DNA of 64,000 nucleotides, taken from NCBI GenBank assembly GCA_037042915.1, contig CM073196.1, positions 434,001 to 498,000 on the forward strand, in the 5' to 3' direction. Shown here in pieces: positions 36,639 through 48,449 of this stretch; positions within the stretch are counted from its first letter, which is position 1, and each line of letters begins with the position of its first letter. The DNA comes from Auricularia sp. M13. Taxonomy: Eukaryota > Basidiomycota > Agaricomycetes > Auriculariales > Auriculariaceae. Below the pieces are notes generated by a model. It did no database searches. It was given only the letters and a program-made list of their open reading frames with translations, and was not told the origin of the DNA. The translations under genes were made by a program, and so were the position numbers.

Positions 36639-37952
36639 TCATACAAGACTGCGCATTTGATAAGGTGGGGCAAAGTGCGAATAATCAGCCCCTACGCCTT
36701 CGTCAGTCAGTATCATGGGCGCGGTCTCGCGAGACGCACCCATGGCTTGTATATGCAGTAGTTTTTTGCCGCACAAGGACGGCATGGAATCGGTAGCTTT
36801 TAAGAGGCGCTGAGTCGCAAGATCCCAAGGGCCGGACGACGCGATCAGGACCTTGTGCAGTGCAGCCCACTTTGGCTGCGAGAGGGTAGCATCGAGAGCC
36901 CGCCACGATGGCGCGTGACCGAACATATCATCGAGGATTGACGCCTCTTGACTCTCGAAAGATATAGCGAATGTGCGAAGCGATGTGGGGCAGGGTGTGA
37001 CCTCTAGCGACAGGACTGCGGCGAGCGCGGACACTATCGTGCCTTCCTCATTGGTTGGATTGATGAACGGAAGGAGGACCGATAGTTGGATAGCCTCCAG
37101 CTGGGGAAGACAGCGGAAGATATCCGCCAGTCCGTAAGCTTCGAAGCCTGCGAAGAAGATCAGCAGAGCAATGATACCGAAGGACTCGAGCGCACCCGTA
37201 TTTCCCAACTGAACGAGCTCGATCATGCGCACCTGCGCCAGGTAAGGAGCCAGAGAGGCGGTCGGCAACGCCTGGACGCGCTGCAGGAACGCTTCATCCA
37301 AGGCCGGCACTCCTTCAATCTCGAGCGCCGACAGCTGAATTTCGTGATAGAAGACCCATATGAGCATCTTCTCCAGAAGTCGCAGGTCAGTGTCCACGTT
37401 CAGTGTGATGAGGCATTGGCCAGGAAGTTGAATGACTGGGTGTGGGAGCTGTGATTGCGATGACATCTGCCAATCCTGCACCCGCATGAGCGTCGACCCT
37501 CCGACCTTGAGCTCGGACAGCGACGGAAAGCACGAGATTAGGACAGTGAATTTCTGCATCGACCTTAGGAAGACATCATAAAGAGCCAGCGAGCGAATCC
37601 TGTCGAATTTCGTCGCGCAGCCCAATCCCGAGAGAACGAGCTTCGAGACGCGGTTTTCTGATTCCAAGTACTGAATCATCCCTGATTCTACGAGTCCACC
37701 GTTGCAGACTAGAGTTGTACAGTAATCAGTGAGCAGATGGGCATGATGCTGCATCATTGCCCGAAACTTGTCGCTGTCAATTGTGATTAAGGAGAAGAGG
37801 AGATGTAAAGCGCGGGGACGTAGACCTCTACAAAGGGCGCTGCACGCGAGGAGGAAGGGCGGATCGTCGGCGAGGTAGTCCATGATCTGCTCTATGAGCT
37901 CTATCGGAAGCCGCGGTTGCCATGGGAGAGCGATATCGACGAGTGTAGCCAT
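36639..37952 (-). CDS. F-box domain protein
   Basis: Intronless, minus strand, 437 aa from the ATG at 37952. Residues about 10-55 match an F-box (LPIELIEQIMDYLADDPPFL then CSALCRGLRPRALHLLF), which binds Skp1 in SCF ubiquitin ligases. The rest is leucine-rich with scattered repeats such as FPSLSELKVGGS and LPQLEAIQLSVLLPF, as in the large Agaricomycete F-box/LRR-like families that choose substrates. The gene lies just upstream of and in the same direction as the unresolved gene ending at 35503; their borders are close and could even be one transcript. Confidence 0.85.
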   Translation of the reverse strand: MATLVDIALPWQPRLPIELIEQIMDYLADDPPFLLACSALCRGLRPRALHLLFSLITIDSDKFRAMMQHHAHLLTDYCTTLVCNGGLVESGMIQYLESENRVSKLVLSGLGCATKFDRIRSLALYDVFLRSMQKFTVLISCFPSLSELKVGGSTLMRVQDWQMSSQSQLPHPVIQLPGQCLITLNVDTDLRLLEKMLIWVFYHEIQLSALEIEGVPALDEAFLQRVQALPTASLAPYLAQVRMIELVQLGNTGALESFGIIALLIFFAGFEAYGLADIFRCLPQLEAIQLSVLLPFINPTNEEGTIVSALAAVLSLEVTPCPTSLRTFAISFESQEASILDDMFGHAPSWRALDATLSQPKWAALHKVLIASSGPWDLATQRLLKATDSMPSLCGKKLLHIQAMGASRETAPMILTDEGVGADYSHFAPPYQMRSLV

Positions 37953-38424
37953 TGACAGAAACAGAAAGAGTATATGCAACTCCCACAGATGCTAGACAAG
38001 ATAGACTGCCAGAGGGTGACTTGGTAGGTGAGCGGATGAGGACAAGGTGCGCTGATTGCCGGCCCGGAGATAACTGGTCGCCGCTCAGCCTTATGTATCT
38101 GTTCGCAAGCGAGCACCGTACACCGTCTCCCTCGTCATCCTTGCCAACGACGTCGATGCAGTTCAGCTGCACTGACAATCCACTATCGTAAACCTGTGCG
38201 CCCGTGGTGTATTTGAGCCTCCTTTACGCTTTTCATGTCACAAGCAGCAACTTCGCAGTTGCTTTCGCCTGGCCATTTCCACCTGACACGGGAAATGGAT
38301 TGCGACAGGATACAAATTCATATCCGTGTGCTTTGATATAGCGGCGCTTTCGAATATCTGCTCCTACTGGCGGCACTCTAGAAGGTCTTGAACCAGTCAC
38401 TTCGGCGATCTGACCTGAACGGAA
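37953..38424. other. Intergenic upstream of the F-box gene
   Basis: Promoter side of the minus-strand F-box gene. No coding feature seen before the duplicated unit begins near 38425. Confidence 0.45.
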
Positions 38425-39154
38425 ATGGTGCTTTCATGGCTGCTCGTAGCGCCTAACCTGCTGTTTGGCTTCTGTGGCCGCAATTATAGACCTTCTCCAA
38501 TCTTCCCGGAGTGCATGTCAACGTCTGCTGTCGGACTGCGTGACAGACTGGGTGACAGGAGGCCGCTCGCTCCGAGGTGCTTCACTGGGCAGGTTCTATT
38601 TGGGAACTTAACGGAATTGCATGCTTGCAGCACTGCAGACAGGCACTATGAATCCTTGCTTGTCTTTGTGCGAGACACAACGTCGACCCAGCGGCTTTCG
38701 CGATTTCTGCTCTGCAATATCATTAGCCAGAATCACCACATAACCGGGAATCTACCCTTCCTCGCGTCGACGGAAGTGGGCGCACGTCCAAGCATTGGAT
38801 TCTGGATCACCGACGCTTCTTTCCCCGGTGACGATCATACACTGGAAGTTCTCATGCCATTCACTGCTCGCTGGTCAAACGCCGCAGCCTCCGACTAGGT
38901 GGTGTAAAATCTGGACATCCGCGTCAATCGTAGTTTCTGACACCTTCTGGGGGTGCTTGTGTCTTAGATTGGATGTTCGGATGACGACGGCACCCTGATG
39001 AACAGATGCCGAGGTTCTTGCAATCAAGTCTTAAGTTCGAAGAACTATGTCCGGAGGATGCGGCCAAGTGTTGTGGTGCGTGAGAATGATCTACCGTGAT
39101 TTTCTCTCCGGAGGCGTAGACGTCGCATACAGCTGCAGGCGTCTCCGCTGGTGG

Positions 39155-39160
39155 TATAAA
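39155..39160 (+). promoter_or_regulatory. TATA box of secreted-protein copy A
   Basis: TATAAA 55 bp before the start codon. The same element stands 55 bp before the start in copy B, in otherwise diverged sequence. Confidence 0.7.
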
Positions 39161-39214
39161 ATTCAAAACCGTTCAGTACATCCCTCAGACACTGGTTCTC
39201 AATCCCCAGCGACT

Positions 39215-41615
39215 ATGAAGCTCTCTAACCTTGCGCCGTTCATTGCCATTGGTTAAACGCTCCAGTTTCACGTACTACTCATTGAGGCTGACGTCCGCGT
39301 AGCTCTCTCGCTCAATGGCGTCGCCACGTACAACGTTGTCAAGATGGCCAGTCTCACGGCCTCCGTCGGACTTGGTTAGTCTAGACGATGTACGCCGCAA
39401 TGCAAAGAGCTCACGACAGCGCAGCCCTCATTTCCGGTGGCAACGTCAAGGCGCAGGACGATGCCATTCCCTTCGATGACCTGTTCCCGGATGGCACCCC
39501 TGACAACCACATCAGCATGACCGTCGAGTTTGACCAGGACACGGTGGACGAAGGCGGCGCGGATACTGAAAGCGACTTCCCCGACGATGACGACGAGGAG
39601 GACGAGCCGTTCGGCGCACTCTTCTTGGACTCGCCGAACGACGCGGCCATGGCAGACCTCTCTGAACAGTCCGACTGGGTCCTCGCCGCCTGCGACCCGC
39701 GCAGCCTTCAGCGCCAGACGGTGCATATTTTACTCTCTTCAACACCGTCGCATCATCTGGCCGGCTATCTGACTACATCTTGGTCGCAGGTTTATGCTTT
39801 CTGCTCGAAGAACATGGCTGGTTCGTCCTGCGCGCACGTCTTCAAAGGCCAGGCGGAGCACACGATCGTCAAGATGCCAAAGGGGTGTGGAAAAGGTCCG
39901 CTCGCCCGCGTTCACACTCTCGCTGTGCACTCGGGTCCGCAGGCGCTCAGCGCCTCGGAGCTCGCTAAGAAACCCGCGTCGGAGCCGCTCTACAAGCTCG
40001 TGTTCGACTACGACTTCACGCTCATTCCGGCCGAAAACGGGCCCGTCTACATGCGCGCTGACGTTGCGGACATTCCGGGATACTGGTACGTGTCCATCCG
40101 ATAGGACAATTTGTCGTTTCACTGGGATTCATGTCTGTTTGAAGGGATGCGATCGTTGACAGTCCGACCGATTCCAACCAATTGTCTACCCAGCGCCGTC
40201 GCCGTGGTGTGGTTCAGCAGCGCGGCTGGTTCCCCAAGCTGAAGGACTGGGTGTCCAAGGTGACGACGGTCTCAGAATCTAGGAATGACAAGCGCAAGTT
40301 CGAATACACGAATTCGATCACCATCTTCAATCAGAGCAAAGATTGCGGCAGTGGGCGATTTCTTTTCTATGTCTCTCATCATGAGCTGAACCTAGTCCAG
40401 CATACCAGGCCAACCTACAAGCAACCGTAGCTGCACACGCAGGTATTTCATGCGCGTCGTGGCGCCTCCGAGCGTTGCTGACCATCTATAGCGTTCAACA
40501 CAGAATACGGTTTCTACTTCCAAGGCACTCTTGTTCCGCCCGCTGTCAACCAGGCCTATGTATTCTTCAGTGGGTGATAAAAGAGTGCTTCTTTTCTTTA
40601 TTTAAGCTGGCTAATGGCATATAGACGGAGATGCTGTTGCTGGCGCCAGCTTCACCGTCAGTGGTGTTTCCACGGTCGATTACGACTCGAAGCGTGTGAA
40701 CTTCGGAACCTTCGCCTTCCCTGGTCTCTCAGTTCCAGGGTGTGCATAATCCGATGCTTCATCACTTTCACTCATTGCTATCCCGCAGCGTAATTGCCGT
40801 TGGCCCCAGTCTCAATCTCGATGGCTACTTCAGCGGTAGCATCACAGTCAACGGTTCGCTGACCGCCGGCATTGACTACGTCTTCCCGCCTGTGCATTTC
40901 GCTGTCGGCCCGGGGTCAAACGTGCAGAGCGCGCAGGTGCAGCCCGTTTCCAACCCCGGGAACCAGATCTCCACGTCTCTCACGGCGGGAGTGGCTATCA
41001 GTGCCAACGCCGCGCTGCACCTCGTGCCGAGCGTCCAGCTCGGCATCTCGCTTGTCGGCGGCAGTCTGCTGGATGCGCAAGCTTATATCGAAGCTGGTGA
41101 GCTGTCCATTCCGGTAATGAGAGCGAATGCAGTACTAATGCGGTCATTCCAGACCTGTTCGCGGGCATCGGTTTGAACAGCACGGTCGGGACTGGCAAGC
41201 AATTCACCGTTTGTGTCAACCCGTTCTTCGGTGTCGACCTCGATGCTGGAGTCAGGGGAAAGTGAGCTCTGTTCTATTGTTGTATCGTTCCCGATTCTGA
41301 CCATGTCAAGGGTCGCATTTTGGAACGGTCAAGTCGGACCGTTCGACTTTTACAAGAATCAGTTCTCTGGTGCCTCCAAGGTGCGTTTTCTCCGGATGCG
41401 TGAGAATTGAGCTAAATCATATTCAGTGCTTTGCCCCTGGGTCTGCGGTTGTACCTCCGGCCCCAGTCCACGCAACCGTCGACGAGGCGCCGATTCGGGC
41501 CGCAGTCGTGGGTCGCCGTGGTCTCAAAGGCCATAGCACTCTCGACCACCTGTCAGGCGGACTTGGGAAGCGCATCCCAGTTCCTGGAATCGTGAGCTGC
41601 CCCAAGAAAGCCTAA
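39215..41615 (+). CDS. Secreted protein of unknown function (DUF7029/DUF7223-like), copy A
   Basis: Eleven exons: 39215-39251, 39303-39374, 39410-39720, 39790-40085, 40145-40350, 40492-40569, 40625-40739, 40789-41096, 41153-41261, 41311-41380, 41427-41615; about 596 aa. A hydrophobic signal peptide (LAPFIAIALSLNGVA) precedes an acidic stretch, a Cys-containing domain (CSKNMAGSSCAHV, then KGCGKGP) and a basic RRRRGVVQQRG segment. The C-terminal half has repeated beta-type blocks (VGPSLNLDGYFSGS, TAGIDYVFPPVHF, VQLGISLVGGSL) like fungal extracellular DUF7223 regions. No catalytic motif is visible. The second intron as drawn is only 35 nt and identical in position in copy B, so the junction near 39375-39410 is the weak point. 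Confidence 0.8.
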
Positions 41616-42605
41616 GGTGGAGACTCGGGTTGGTGATCCCTGAACACCACCGCACTCAGTGCGATTTCTTGTAACATGTTAGTCAGTGCGGTTGAGTGAT
41701 CAACTAGCAATCTTTTGTGCAAATGCACCCTCTCACTATGTGGAGCGCCTGCACTTCGCGGCGCGGTTCCTGGGATCCATCCTTCGGAAGTTCTCGGCAT
41801 GCCCAGTCCGCGGACTCGGAACAATTTTTTGACTCTGCCTCGTTCCAACATCTTGTCACCGGCGGCCTGGCCCAGTACCGGTCGCTGCTCGTCTTAAATG
41901 CGATCTTCTTTGAAAGGAGTCAAGAGGTCTTTGTGACTGGGCAGGGGCCGCCGTCCATACGAGACCGTTGAAGAGGCTGTGTTGCGCAGACTGGCAATGG
42001 GCGTCCTCAACATTCTTTCGGCTACGTGGAATGCTCGACTGCTCATTCTGGTGCTCCTTGCGCGTCGTCTGACGCTCTATTGCTGATAGACAGCTTGAAA
42101 CGCCGTTCTATTGTCTGCAATCTCCCAAACTGCTACGACGCTGCACCGGCGCTGCTGCAATGATCCCGCCCGTTCACTTCCCAGCTCATCGGTCAAACCA
42201 GACTCCAGAGTTGTGCACTGGAGGCTCTGGTTGGATGCCAGGGCAGGTTGAATCCACTTGCAGCTGCTCTACCTCGTTTGCATTGATTTGTTCGAGAAAC
42301 GAATGCCTCGCGGAAGCCGTTCACCCTGCGCCCGGGAAACTCCCTTTTATTGGTATCCATGCAGAGGCTCCGGCGGTACTACGCTGGCAGTCCCGCAGAC
42401 GGCTTCGCCGCGGATACTTGCATGCTGCTTCAGTGCTCGCCACAAAAAAGGGTCAAACAAATCGTATGCTATCGACGTCTGGGTGCTCGGTGCCAGTATC
42501 TACCCTGACGACCTCCGTGGGGCTCGGCGCAATGAGATATACAGTATAACATACTAAAATCTGCGGATTGCCTTTCCCTGCGAATTAATAGTAACAACGA
42601 ATGTG
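41616..42605. other. 3' flank of copy A and duplication edge
   Basis: Non-coding part of unit A up to about 42535. The reverse complement of 42517-42533 reads as the end of the small-gene family (codons for RRAPRR) found intact at 48450-48881, so the unit ends inside a relic of that gene. Confidence 0.55.
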
Positions 42606-43527
42606 TCACGCCTGCTTATCGAAGCTCTCCTTCGCCTTTCCTTTAACAATTGACATCTCCACCATCTCTTTAGCTTTCGCTGCCCGCTGGCCAAGCATCG
42701 TGATCCCTGCACCAACAGCCACAAGGATTATGGCGGCCGCAAATGCAACGCCGACAACCCAATTCGGGTATGCGCTTGTCGGCGGCTTCGGCTTTGGCGT
42801 TGGCGTGCTAGTCGTGGATGGAGCGGGCGGTTGATATTCAGCGACACTCACGACGCGCGCACCACCGGCGCCCGAGCCTTCTGCGGTGGCACTGAGAGAC
42901 GTCTGACTCGAATTCTGCAATCAAAGATGAGATAGACAACAGCGTTTGGACCCAGCAACGAACGTCTTCGGGCGTCGCGCGCGCTTTGAGCAACCAGTCG
43001 ATCAAGCTCTGAGTTTTTAGCGTAATGGGCGCGTTTATCGTGCTCCCCTCGGCGTTGTGACAATGTCCCGGGACACCGCAGCCAATGTATATAGCTGAAA
43101 TGACGTCAACTACGGTGCGGCGACCCTGAGAGCTGCGTTCTCACGTTCTTCGGACACAAGTTCAATCGTGAAGTTCGTTTGCGTGCGCTGCGTTGCCCCG
43201 GAGTTGAAACCGCCCTTGAGAGGCACACAGGGCGCGTCGAATGACATCTGAGCCAGCGCGTGGCTCGTCCTGGTCAAATATACTGAACTGTCTGAAACAT
43301 CCCGTGATATAATCGCGTACCCTTCTGGGAGAATGAAGAAAAACTTATCCCCGACTTGCCCAGACCACTCGTTGCGCTGCCACGACGCTGGATCGTTCCA
43401 CACGAAAATCTTCTCAGAGGTGAGATCATTGTTTTTCACAGTGAAGCGAGCGACATACCGTGGTCTCCGTCGCAGTCACATAGGTCACGCTAAATAGGGC
43501 CGCAGCGAGGGGATACAAGGCGTGCAT
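42606..43527 (-). CDS. Putative secreted type I membrane protein, middle exons uncertain
   Basis: Minus strand. The first exon starts at 43527 with a signal peptide (LYPLAAALFSVTYV), has a consensus GTATGT donor after codon 23 and continues at AAGATTTTC near 43414. The next exon (to about 43112) encodes a Trp-rich, probably beta-sandwich ectodomain (IFVWNDPASWQRNEWSGQVG, LTRTSHALAQMSF). The last exon, 42606 to about 42910, holds a Pro/Thr-rich stalk, one transmembrane helix (WVVGVAFAAAIILVAVGAGI) and a basic tail. Splicing across 42910-43112 could not be resolved. It fits a single-pass cell-surface protein; no family recognised. Confidence 0.6.
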
Positions 43528-44359
43528 GGTGCAAGACCGTTTCGCTGGATGTGGGCGGAAAGCAAGAAAGGAATCCCAGGTTCGCCCTGCCTCGACGCGT
43601 GTCCACATGTTGTGGGGCCGTAACCGCACAGCGTTGACGGTGAGCGCTGAGCGCTCCGAGTCCGACAAGAGCGCTCGGCACGGGGCAGTTGAAGCGCTAA
43701 ATATAGGGTGGAAAAGATATGTACTGCCGTAATAGATAGCTGATGTAAACATCCACGAAAGAATACGTAGTGGGATTATGAAATATCATGAAATCAATGC
43801 AGACACAGCTAGGAGGTATTGTTCGCCTGTCAGTTCGCATCGTGCACGGTTCAAGAGATTGAGGCGGAGCTGGGGATTTGCTCCTGCGGCCGTTCCGATG
43901 GCTTCAACACCGTCTCCTCTCGCAGCGAAGTCCATCTGGCTTATCCATCCTCCAACATCGTGCGCTATTACGCATGTACTTATTCCAATGCCTTTCGCTG
44001 CTTCCAGGGTCATACTGAGCGCGTCGTCCGCTGCGCACCCCTTTTCCATCCGGATATCGACCAGTCTTTCACGTTCAGCCTCGAGCGTATTGCTCTCGCC
44101 GAGATGGATTCGAGGCTGACGCTCGGGTACAATATGCCCTTCGGCTACCGAATGAGCGCAGGACTGCTATGCTCGGCCTCAATCTGAACTCGCCGATTTT
44201 TTCTGCCTTGTCGATGGAATACGACTTGCCCTCTTTCCGTCGACATCCGTCGTAGATGCAGGTCGAGGCTTACCGGATCTCCTACCATGCGTATCTGCTG
44301 CTTATCCGGACGACAAAATGCTTGTCAAGCGCTCTGCCCCGCCGCCACAGCGTGGTCCT
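43528..44359. other. Spacer between the duplicated units
   Basis: Promoter of the minus-strand membrane protein and about 600 bp without a supported gene. ORFs at 43786-44049 (minus) and 43819-44187 (plus) overlap each other and lack motifs. Confidence 0.45.
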
Positions 44360-45171
44360 CCGACAATCACAGAAGTCTCCGCTCTTGCTCCTGTTCGGCT
44401 GTCGTAATTATAGACTCACTAGTAGTCGTTATTGGAACGTCAGAATCTTATGGTGCACTCTTCCGCAGCCTGGCAGCTGACAGGAAGCAGGAGGCTGCGA
44501 GGTTCGATGCGCCGCATTTGTGGCCCCGGAATGCAGTGTTCGACTCAGTATCATCATTGGAATGCTACGTTGCTTCGTGGTTACATCGACCAGCGGTTTT
44601 TAGGCTTTCAAGCCTGCGAAGTTTTGGCTTACCAGCGCCATCGGACCCCGAATCGGCATTCTCTCACGTGTGTTGGCGCGCGGCAAACAATCGCATTCTC
44701 GATCTTCGGACGCCACGGACGATCATGCTGGAAGTTTCCACAAAGGTCACTCCTCGCTCGTTAAACGCCACACGTCCGACTGTGTTGCACGTCTCTTCTC
44801 CGCATATTCCCCGCACCGGTGATACTCTGATTACCGAGTGAACGGGAAAGTATATGTTTCTCTGCCATCATCTGGATGGAGATTGTTCTCACACAGGGAA
44901 TGAAGTTACTTGCTTGAAGTTCAACTCGTCGGTCGTAGTCCGTGTCGACCTCTGTGGGCGCTTGTGCCTTGCCAACTTGGATCGGATTCTCGGACGACAG
45001 CACAGGTGGCACCCTGATGAACGGACGTCGTGCTTCACAAAATCGAGTCTTGCGCTCTGAAGAACCATCTCTGGGGATGGGTCCTATAGACATAGCGTGA
45101 GAATGATCTACTACGATTTCCTCTCAGGTGGAACGCATGTCGCATATTGCCCTCGGCGTCTCTATTTGAGG

Positions 45172-45177
45172 TATAAA
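45172..45177 (+). promoter_or_regulatory. TATA box of secreted-protein copy B
   Basis: TATAAA 55 bp before the start codon at 45232, conserved in position with copy A. Confidence 0.7.
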
Positions 45178-45231
45178 AACTCAGGACAATTCACCACATC
45201 CTGAAGACACTGGTCCTCCACCCCAGCGATC

Positions 45232-47612
45232 ATGAAGCCCTCCAACCTTTCTCCTTTCATTGCCATCGGTGCGGAATATTCTGCGTACTCCTACTCGTCG
45301 AGACTAATAGCCGCCAGCTCTGTCGCTAAACGGCGTCGCTGCGCACAACGTCGTCAAGATGGCCAGTCTCACGGCCTCCGTTGGACTTGGTTAGTTTAGA
45401 CGATGTAAGCCGCGATGCAAAGAGCTCACGACAGCGCAGCCTTCATTTCAGCGAGCAGCGTCAAAGCGCAAGGCGACTCGGTTCCCTTTGACGACCTCTT
45501 CCCAAACGGCACGCCGGACAACCATATCACCATGAGCGTTGAGTTCGACCAGGACACCGTCGACGACGGCGGCGCGGACACCAATAGTGACTTCCCCGAC
45601 GACGACAGCGAGGAGGACGAGCCGTTCGGCGCGCTTTTCCTAGACTCGCCGAATGATGCAGCCATGGCGGACATCTCTGAACAGTCCGACTGGGTCCTCG
45701 CGTCCTGCGACGCGCGCAGCCTCCAACGCCAGACGGTGAGCTCGCTGCTCTCGTCGGACCCTTGCATTATCTGACAATGCATCGTCTAAATCGCAGGTTT
45801 TTGCCTTCTGCTCAAAGAAGATGGCGGGGTCGTCCTGCGCGCACGTCTTCAAAGGCCAGGCTGAGCACACAATCGTCAGGATGCCAAAGGGATGCGGCAA
45901 AGGTCCGCTCGCCCGCGTTCACTCTCTTGCTGTGCATTCGGGTCTGCACGCGCTCAGCGCCTCGGAGCTGGCCAAGAAACCGCGGTCTGAGCCACTTTAC
46001 AAGCTCGTGTTCGACTACGACTTCACGCTCATTCCGGCCGACAATGGGCCCGTCTACATGCGCGCTGACGTCGCTGACATTCCTGGCTACTGGTGCGTCT
46101 CCCATATCTAAAGCCTTTCCTGTGCTCACTGTCTCTCTCCAGGGATGCGATCGTTGACAGCTCGACTGATCCCAGCGAGCAGCCCGCCCGTCGCCGTCGC
46201 CGTGGTGTAGTTCAGCAGCGTGGCTTCTTCAGCAAGCTGAAGGACTGGGTGGCCAAGGTGACGACGGTCTCAGACTCCAGGAAGGACAAGCGGAAGTTCG
46301 AATACAAGAACTCGATCACCATCTTTAATCAGAGCAAAGATTGTGGCAGTGAGTCGGGCACTTTGCATCTCTTCCTCCACGAGCTGAGTCCGCGTAGCCT
46401 TCCAGGGCAGCATGCTAGCAACTGTGGCTGCACGCGCAGGTATTTATGCAAACTCAGCCTATCTCAACGTTGCTTACGCTCTTTAGCGTTCAACACGGAA
46501 TACGGCTTCTACTTCGAAGGCACCCTTGTTCCACCCGCTGTCAACCAGGCCTATGTATTCTTCAGTGGGTGGTACGGTTATTGCATTTCATAGCAGCCTA
46601 ATATAGTCTAGACGGGGATGCTGTTGCTGGCGCTACCTTCTCCGTCAGCGGTACTGCCAGCGTCGATTACGACTCAAAGCGTGTTAACTTCGGTACATTC
46701 GGCTTCCCTGGTCTTTCCGTTCCAGGGTGCGTATGTATATCCTGATAACTCACCATCTCCACTCATTAAGCTTCTACAGCATCGTGACCGTGGGCCCCAG
46801 TCTCGCCCTTGACGGCTACTTCAGTGGCAGCATGACGGTCAACGGCTCGCTGACTGCCGGCATCGACTACGTCTTCCCGCCCGTGCACTTCGCTGTCGGC
46901 CCGGGCTCTAACGTGCAGAGCGCACAGGTGCAGCCTGTCTCAAACCCCGGGAATCAGGTCTCTACGTCGCTCAACGCGGGAGTGGCTATCAGCGCCAACG
47001 CCGCGCTGCACCTCGTACCGAGCGTCCAGCTGGGCATCACGCTCATTGGCGGCAGTCTTCTGGATGCGCAGGCTTATGTCGAAGCCGGTAAGTCTTCCTA
47101 TCTGACCGCGGAGTGCACACGGCGCTGACATAGGTCGATTGAGATGTGTACGCCGGCATCAGGTTGAACAGCACTGCTGGCACAGGTCAGCCGTTCTCAG
47201 TCTGCGTCAACCCGTTCTTCGGCGTCGACCTCGATGCCGGAATCAAGGGGAAGTGAGTTCGACTCTCATATATATCGAACGAAAGGTACACCGATTCTGA
47301 GTGTGACCTAGGGTCGCTTTCTGGAGCGGCCAAGTCGGCCCGTTCGACTTCTACCAAAATCAGTTCGCCGCTCCCTCCAAGGTGCGTCTCTCCTACAGAC
47401 ATGAACCAATGCTAATCATGAACTAGTGCTTTTCGTCCGGGTCCGCGGTGACTTCTCAGGGTCCTGTCCATGCGACCCTCGATGCGCCGACCGGCGCCAC
47501 CATCGTGAGCCGCCGTGGCCTGGGAGGTCACAGCACCTTCGTGCACGAATCAAACGACCTCGGAAAGCGCCTCACCGTCCCTGGAGTCGTCAGCTGCCCG
47601 AAGAAAGCGTAA
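45232..47612 (+). CDS. Secreted protein of unknown function (DUF7029/DUF7223-like), copy B
   Basis: Eleven exons at the same positions and phases as copy A, from 45232 to the TAA at 47610. It keeps the signal peptide (FIAIALSLNGVA), the acidic stretch FPDDDSEEDEPFG, the conserved GYWDAIVDS and KFEYKNSITIFNQSKDC blocks, the basic RRRRRGVVQQRG and the C-terminal beta-type domain ending VSCPKK. All exons stay open and most residues are identical to copy A, with changes concentrated in the exon-5 linker and the last exon. Both copies therefore appear to be under purifying selection. Probably extracellular; function unknown. Confidence 0.82.
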
Positions 47613-48449
47613 TAAATCGGCAATTTCGAGATGGTATGTCCTACATAGGCGTGATTTTTTTGGGGTCCTCTGTAAATGAATTTGATAAATGGGGAACTAC
47701 TTGGTGTAAATGCACCACTATCATCCAGTACATTGGGCATGCGTACAGTTCCTGAGCATCCGGCGGAGACAGATCGGCATATCCGGTCCGCTGAGTTCGC
47801 GCCGCTTTACCTTGCACCATCTCGTCGACAGTTCAACAGCATGTCTATATTGTCTGGAATATTACGTCCTGGCGCCCACAGTACTGAGCACTTCATATTA
47901 CTCCGTCGACTTGGCTGGGCACGCACGACCGTAATGGCGCCATCGACGCTCTTTCTGCACGAGGGCTACTGGAAAATGCTGCACCTTATTCGCATATCAT
48001 CGACCCATTTGGAAAGCCGTTGTTCCTGTTCAAGATCCCAAACACCTGCTCTGCCGCACCCTCTGCACCATGATTGTTCGATTCCTAGCTCACACATCCA
48101 GATCCCGCATTGGGAACTGCGCGACCTGGTTGTATGTCTGAGGATAGGATATCTCCGCGAGCGCTGCTGTTATCACTATGTCTCATGAGTTCGAGACTGC
48201 ACGACTCGCGGAGCTGCGTACATCCGAGTCCGGGAAACTGGAACCTAGCCAACTGAAGCCGGGTCCGACTCTATCCGTATCCGTCCAGACGCTCTGGAGG
48301 CGCTACACTGGCAGTTCCGCAGGCGCTACTTGCATGCTGCTTCAGCGCTCACCGCAAAATAGGGAACAAACAAATCGTATGCTATCGACGTCTATGGGTA
48401 CTCGCGGCAAGGATCCACACCAACGGGCGCTGCTACTATTCCATATATT
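47613..48449. other. 3' flank of copy B
   Basis: Non-coding part of unit B, homologous to 41616-42520. It contains CAAACAAATCGTATGCTATC near 48370, shared with unit A. Frames are not conserved between the units. Confidence 0.55.

Larger units (their letters stand above)
38425..42535 (+). repeat. Tandem segmental duplication, unit A
   Basis: This stretch is homologous along its length to 44360-48502. Shared stretches occur upstream (TGTTTGGCTTCTGT-like and CGCAATTATAGAC near 38460), at the promoter (GTGAGAATGATCTAC), in all exons of the secreted-protein gene, and downstream (AACAAATCGTATGCTATCGA, then GTGGGGCTCGGCGCAA at the right edge). Coding parts are far better kept than flanks. ORFs upstream of the gene (38425-38898) are not frame-conserved in unit B and are therefore not called. 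Confidence 0.8.

Noticed and set aside
38425-38898. 157-codon ORF upstream of secreted-protein copy A
   Set aside because: The homologous stretch in unit B does not keep the frame, so it is not under coding constraint.
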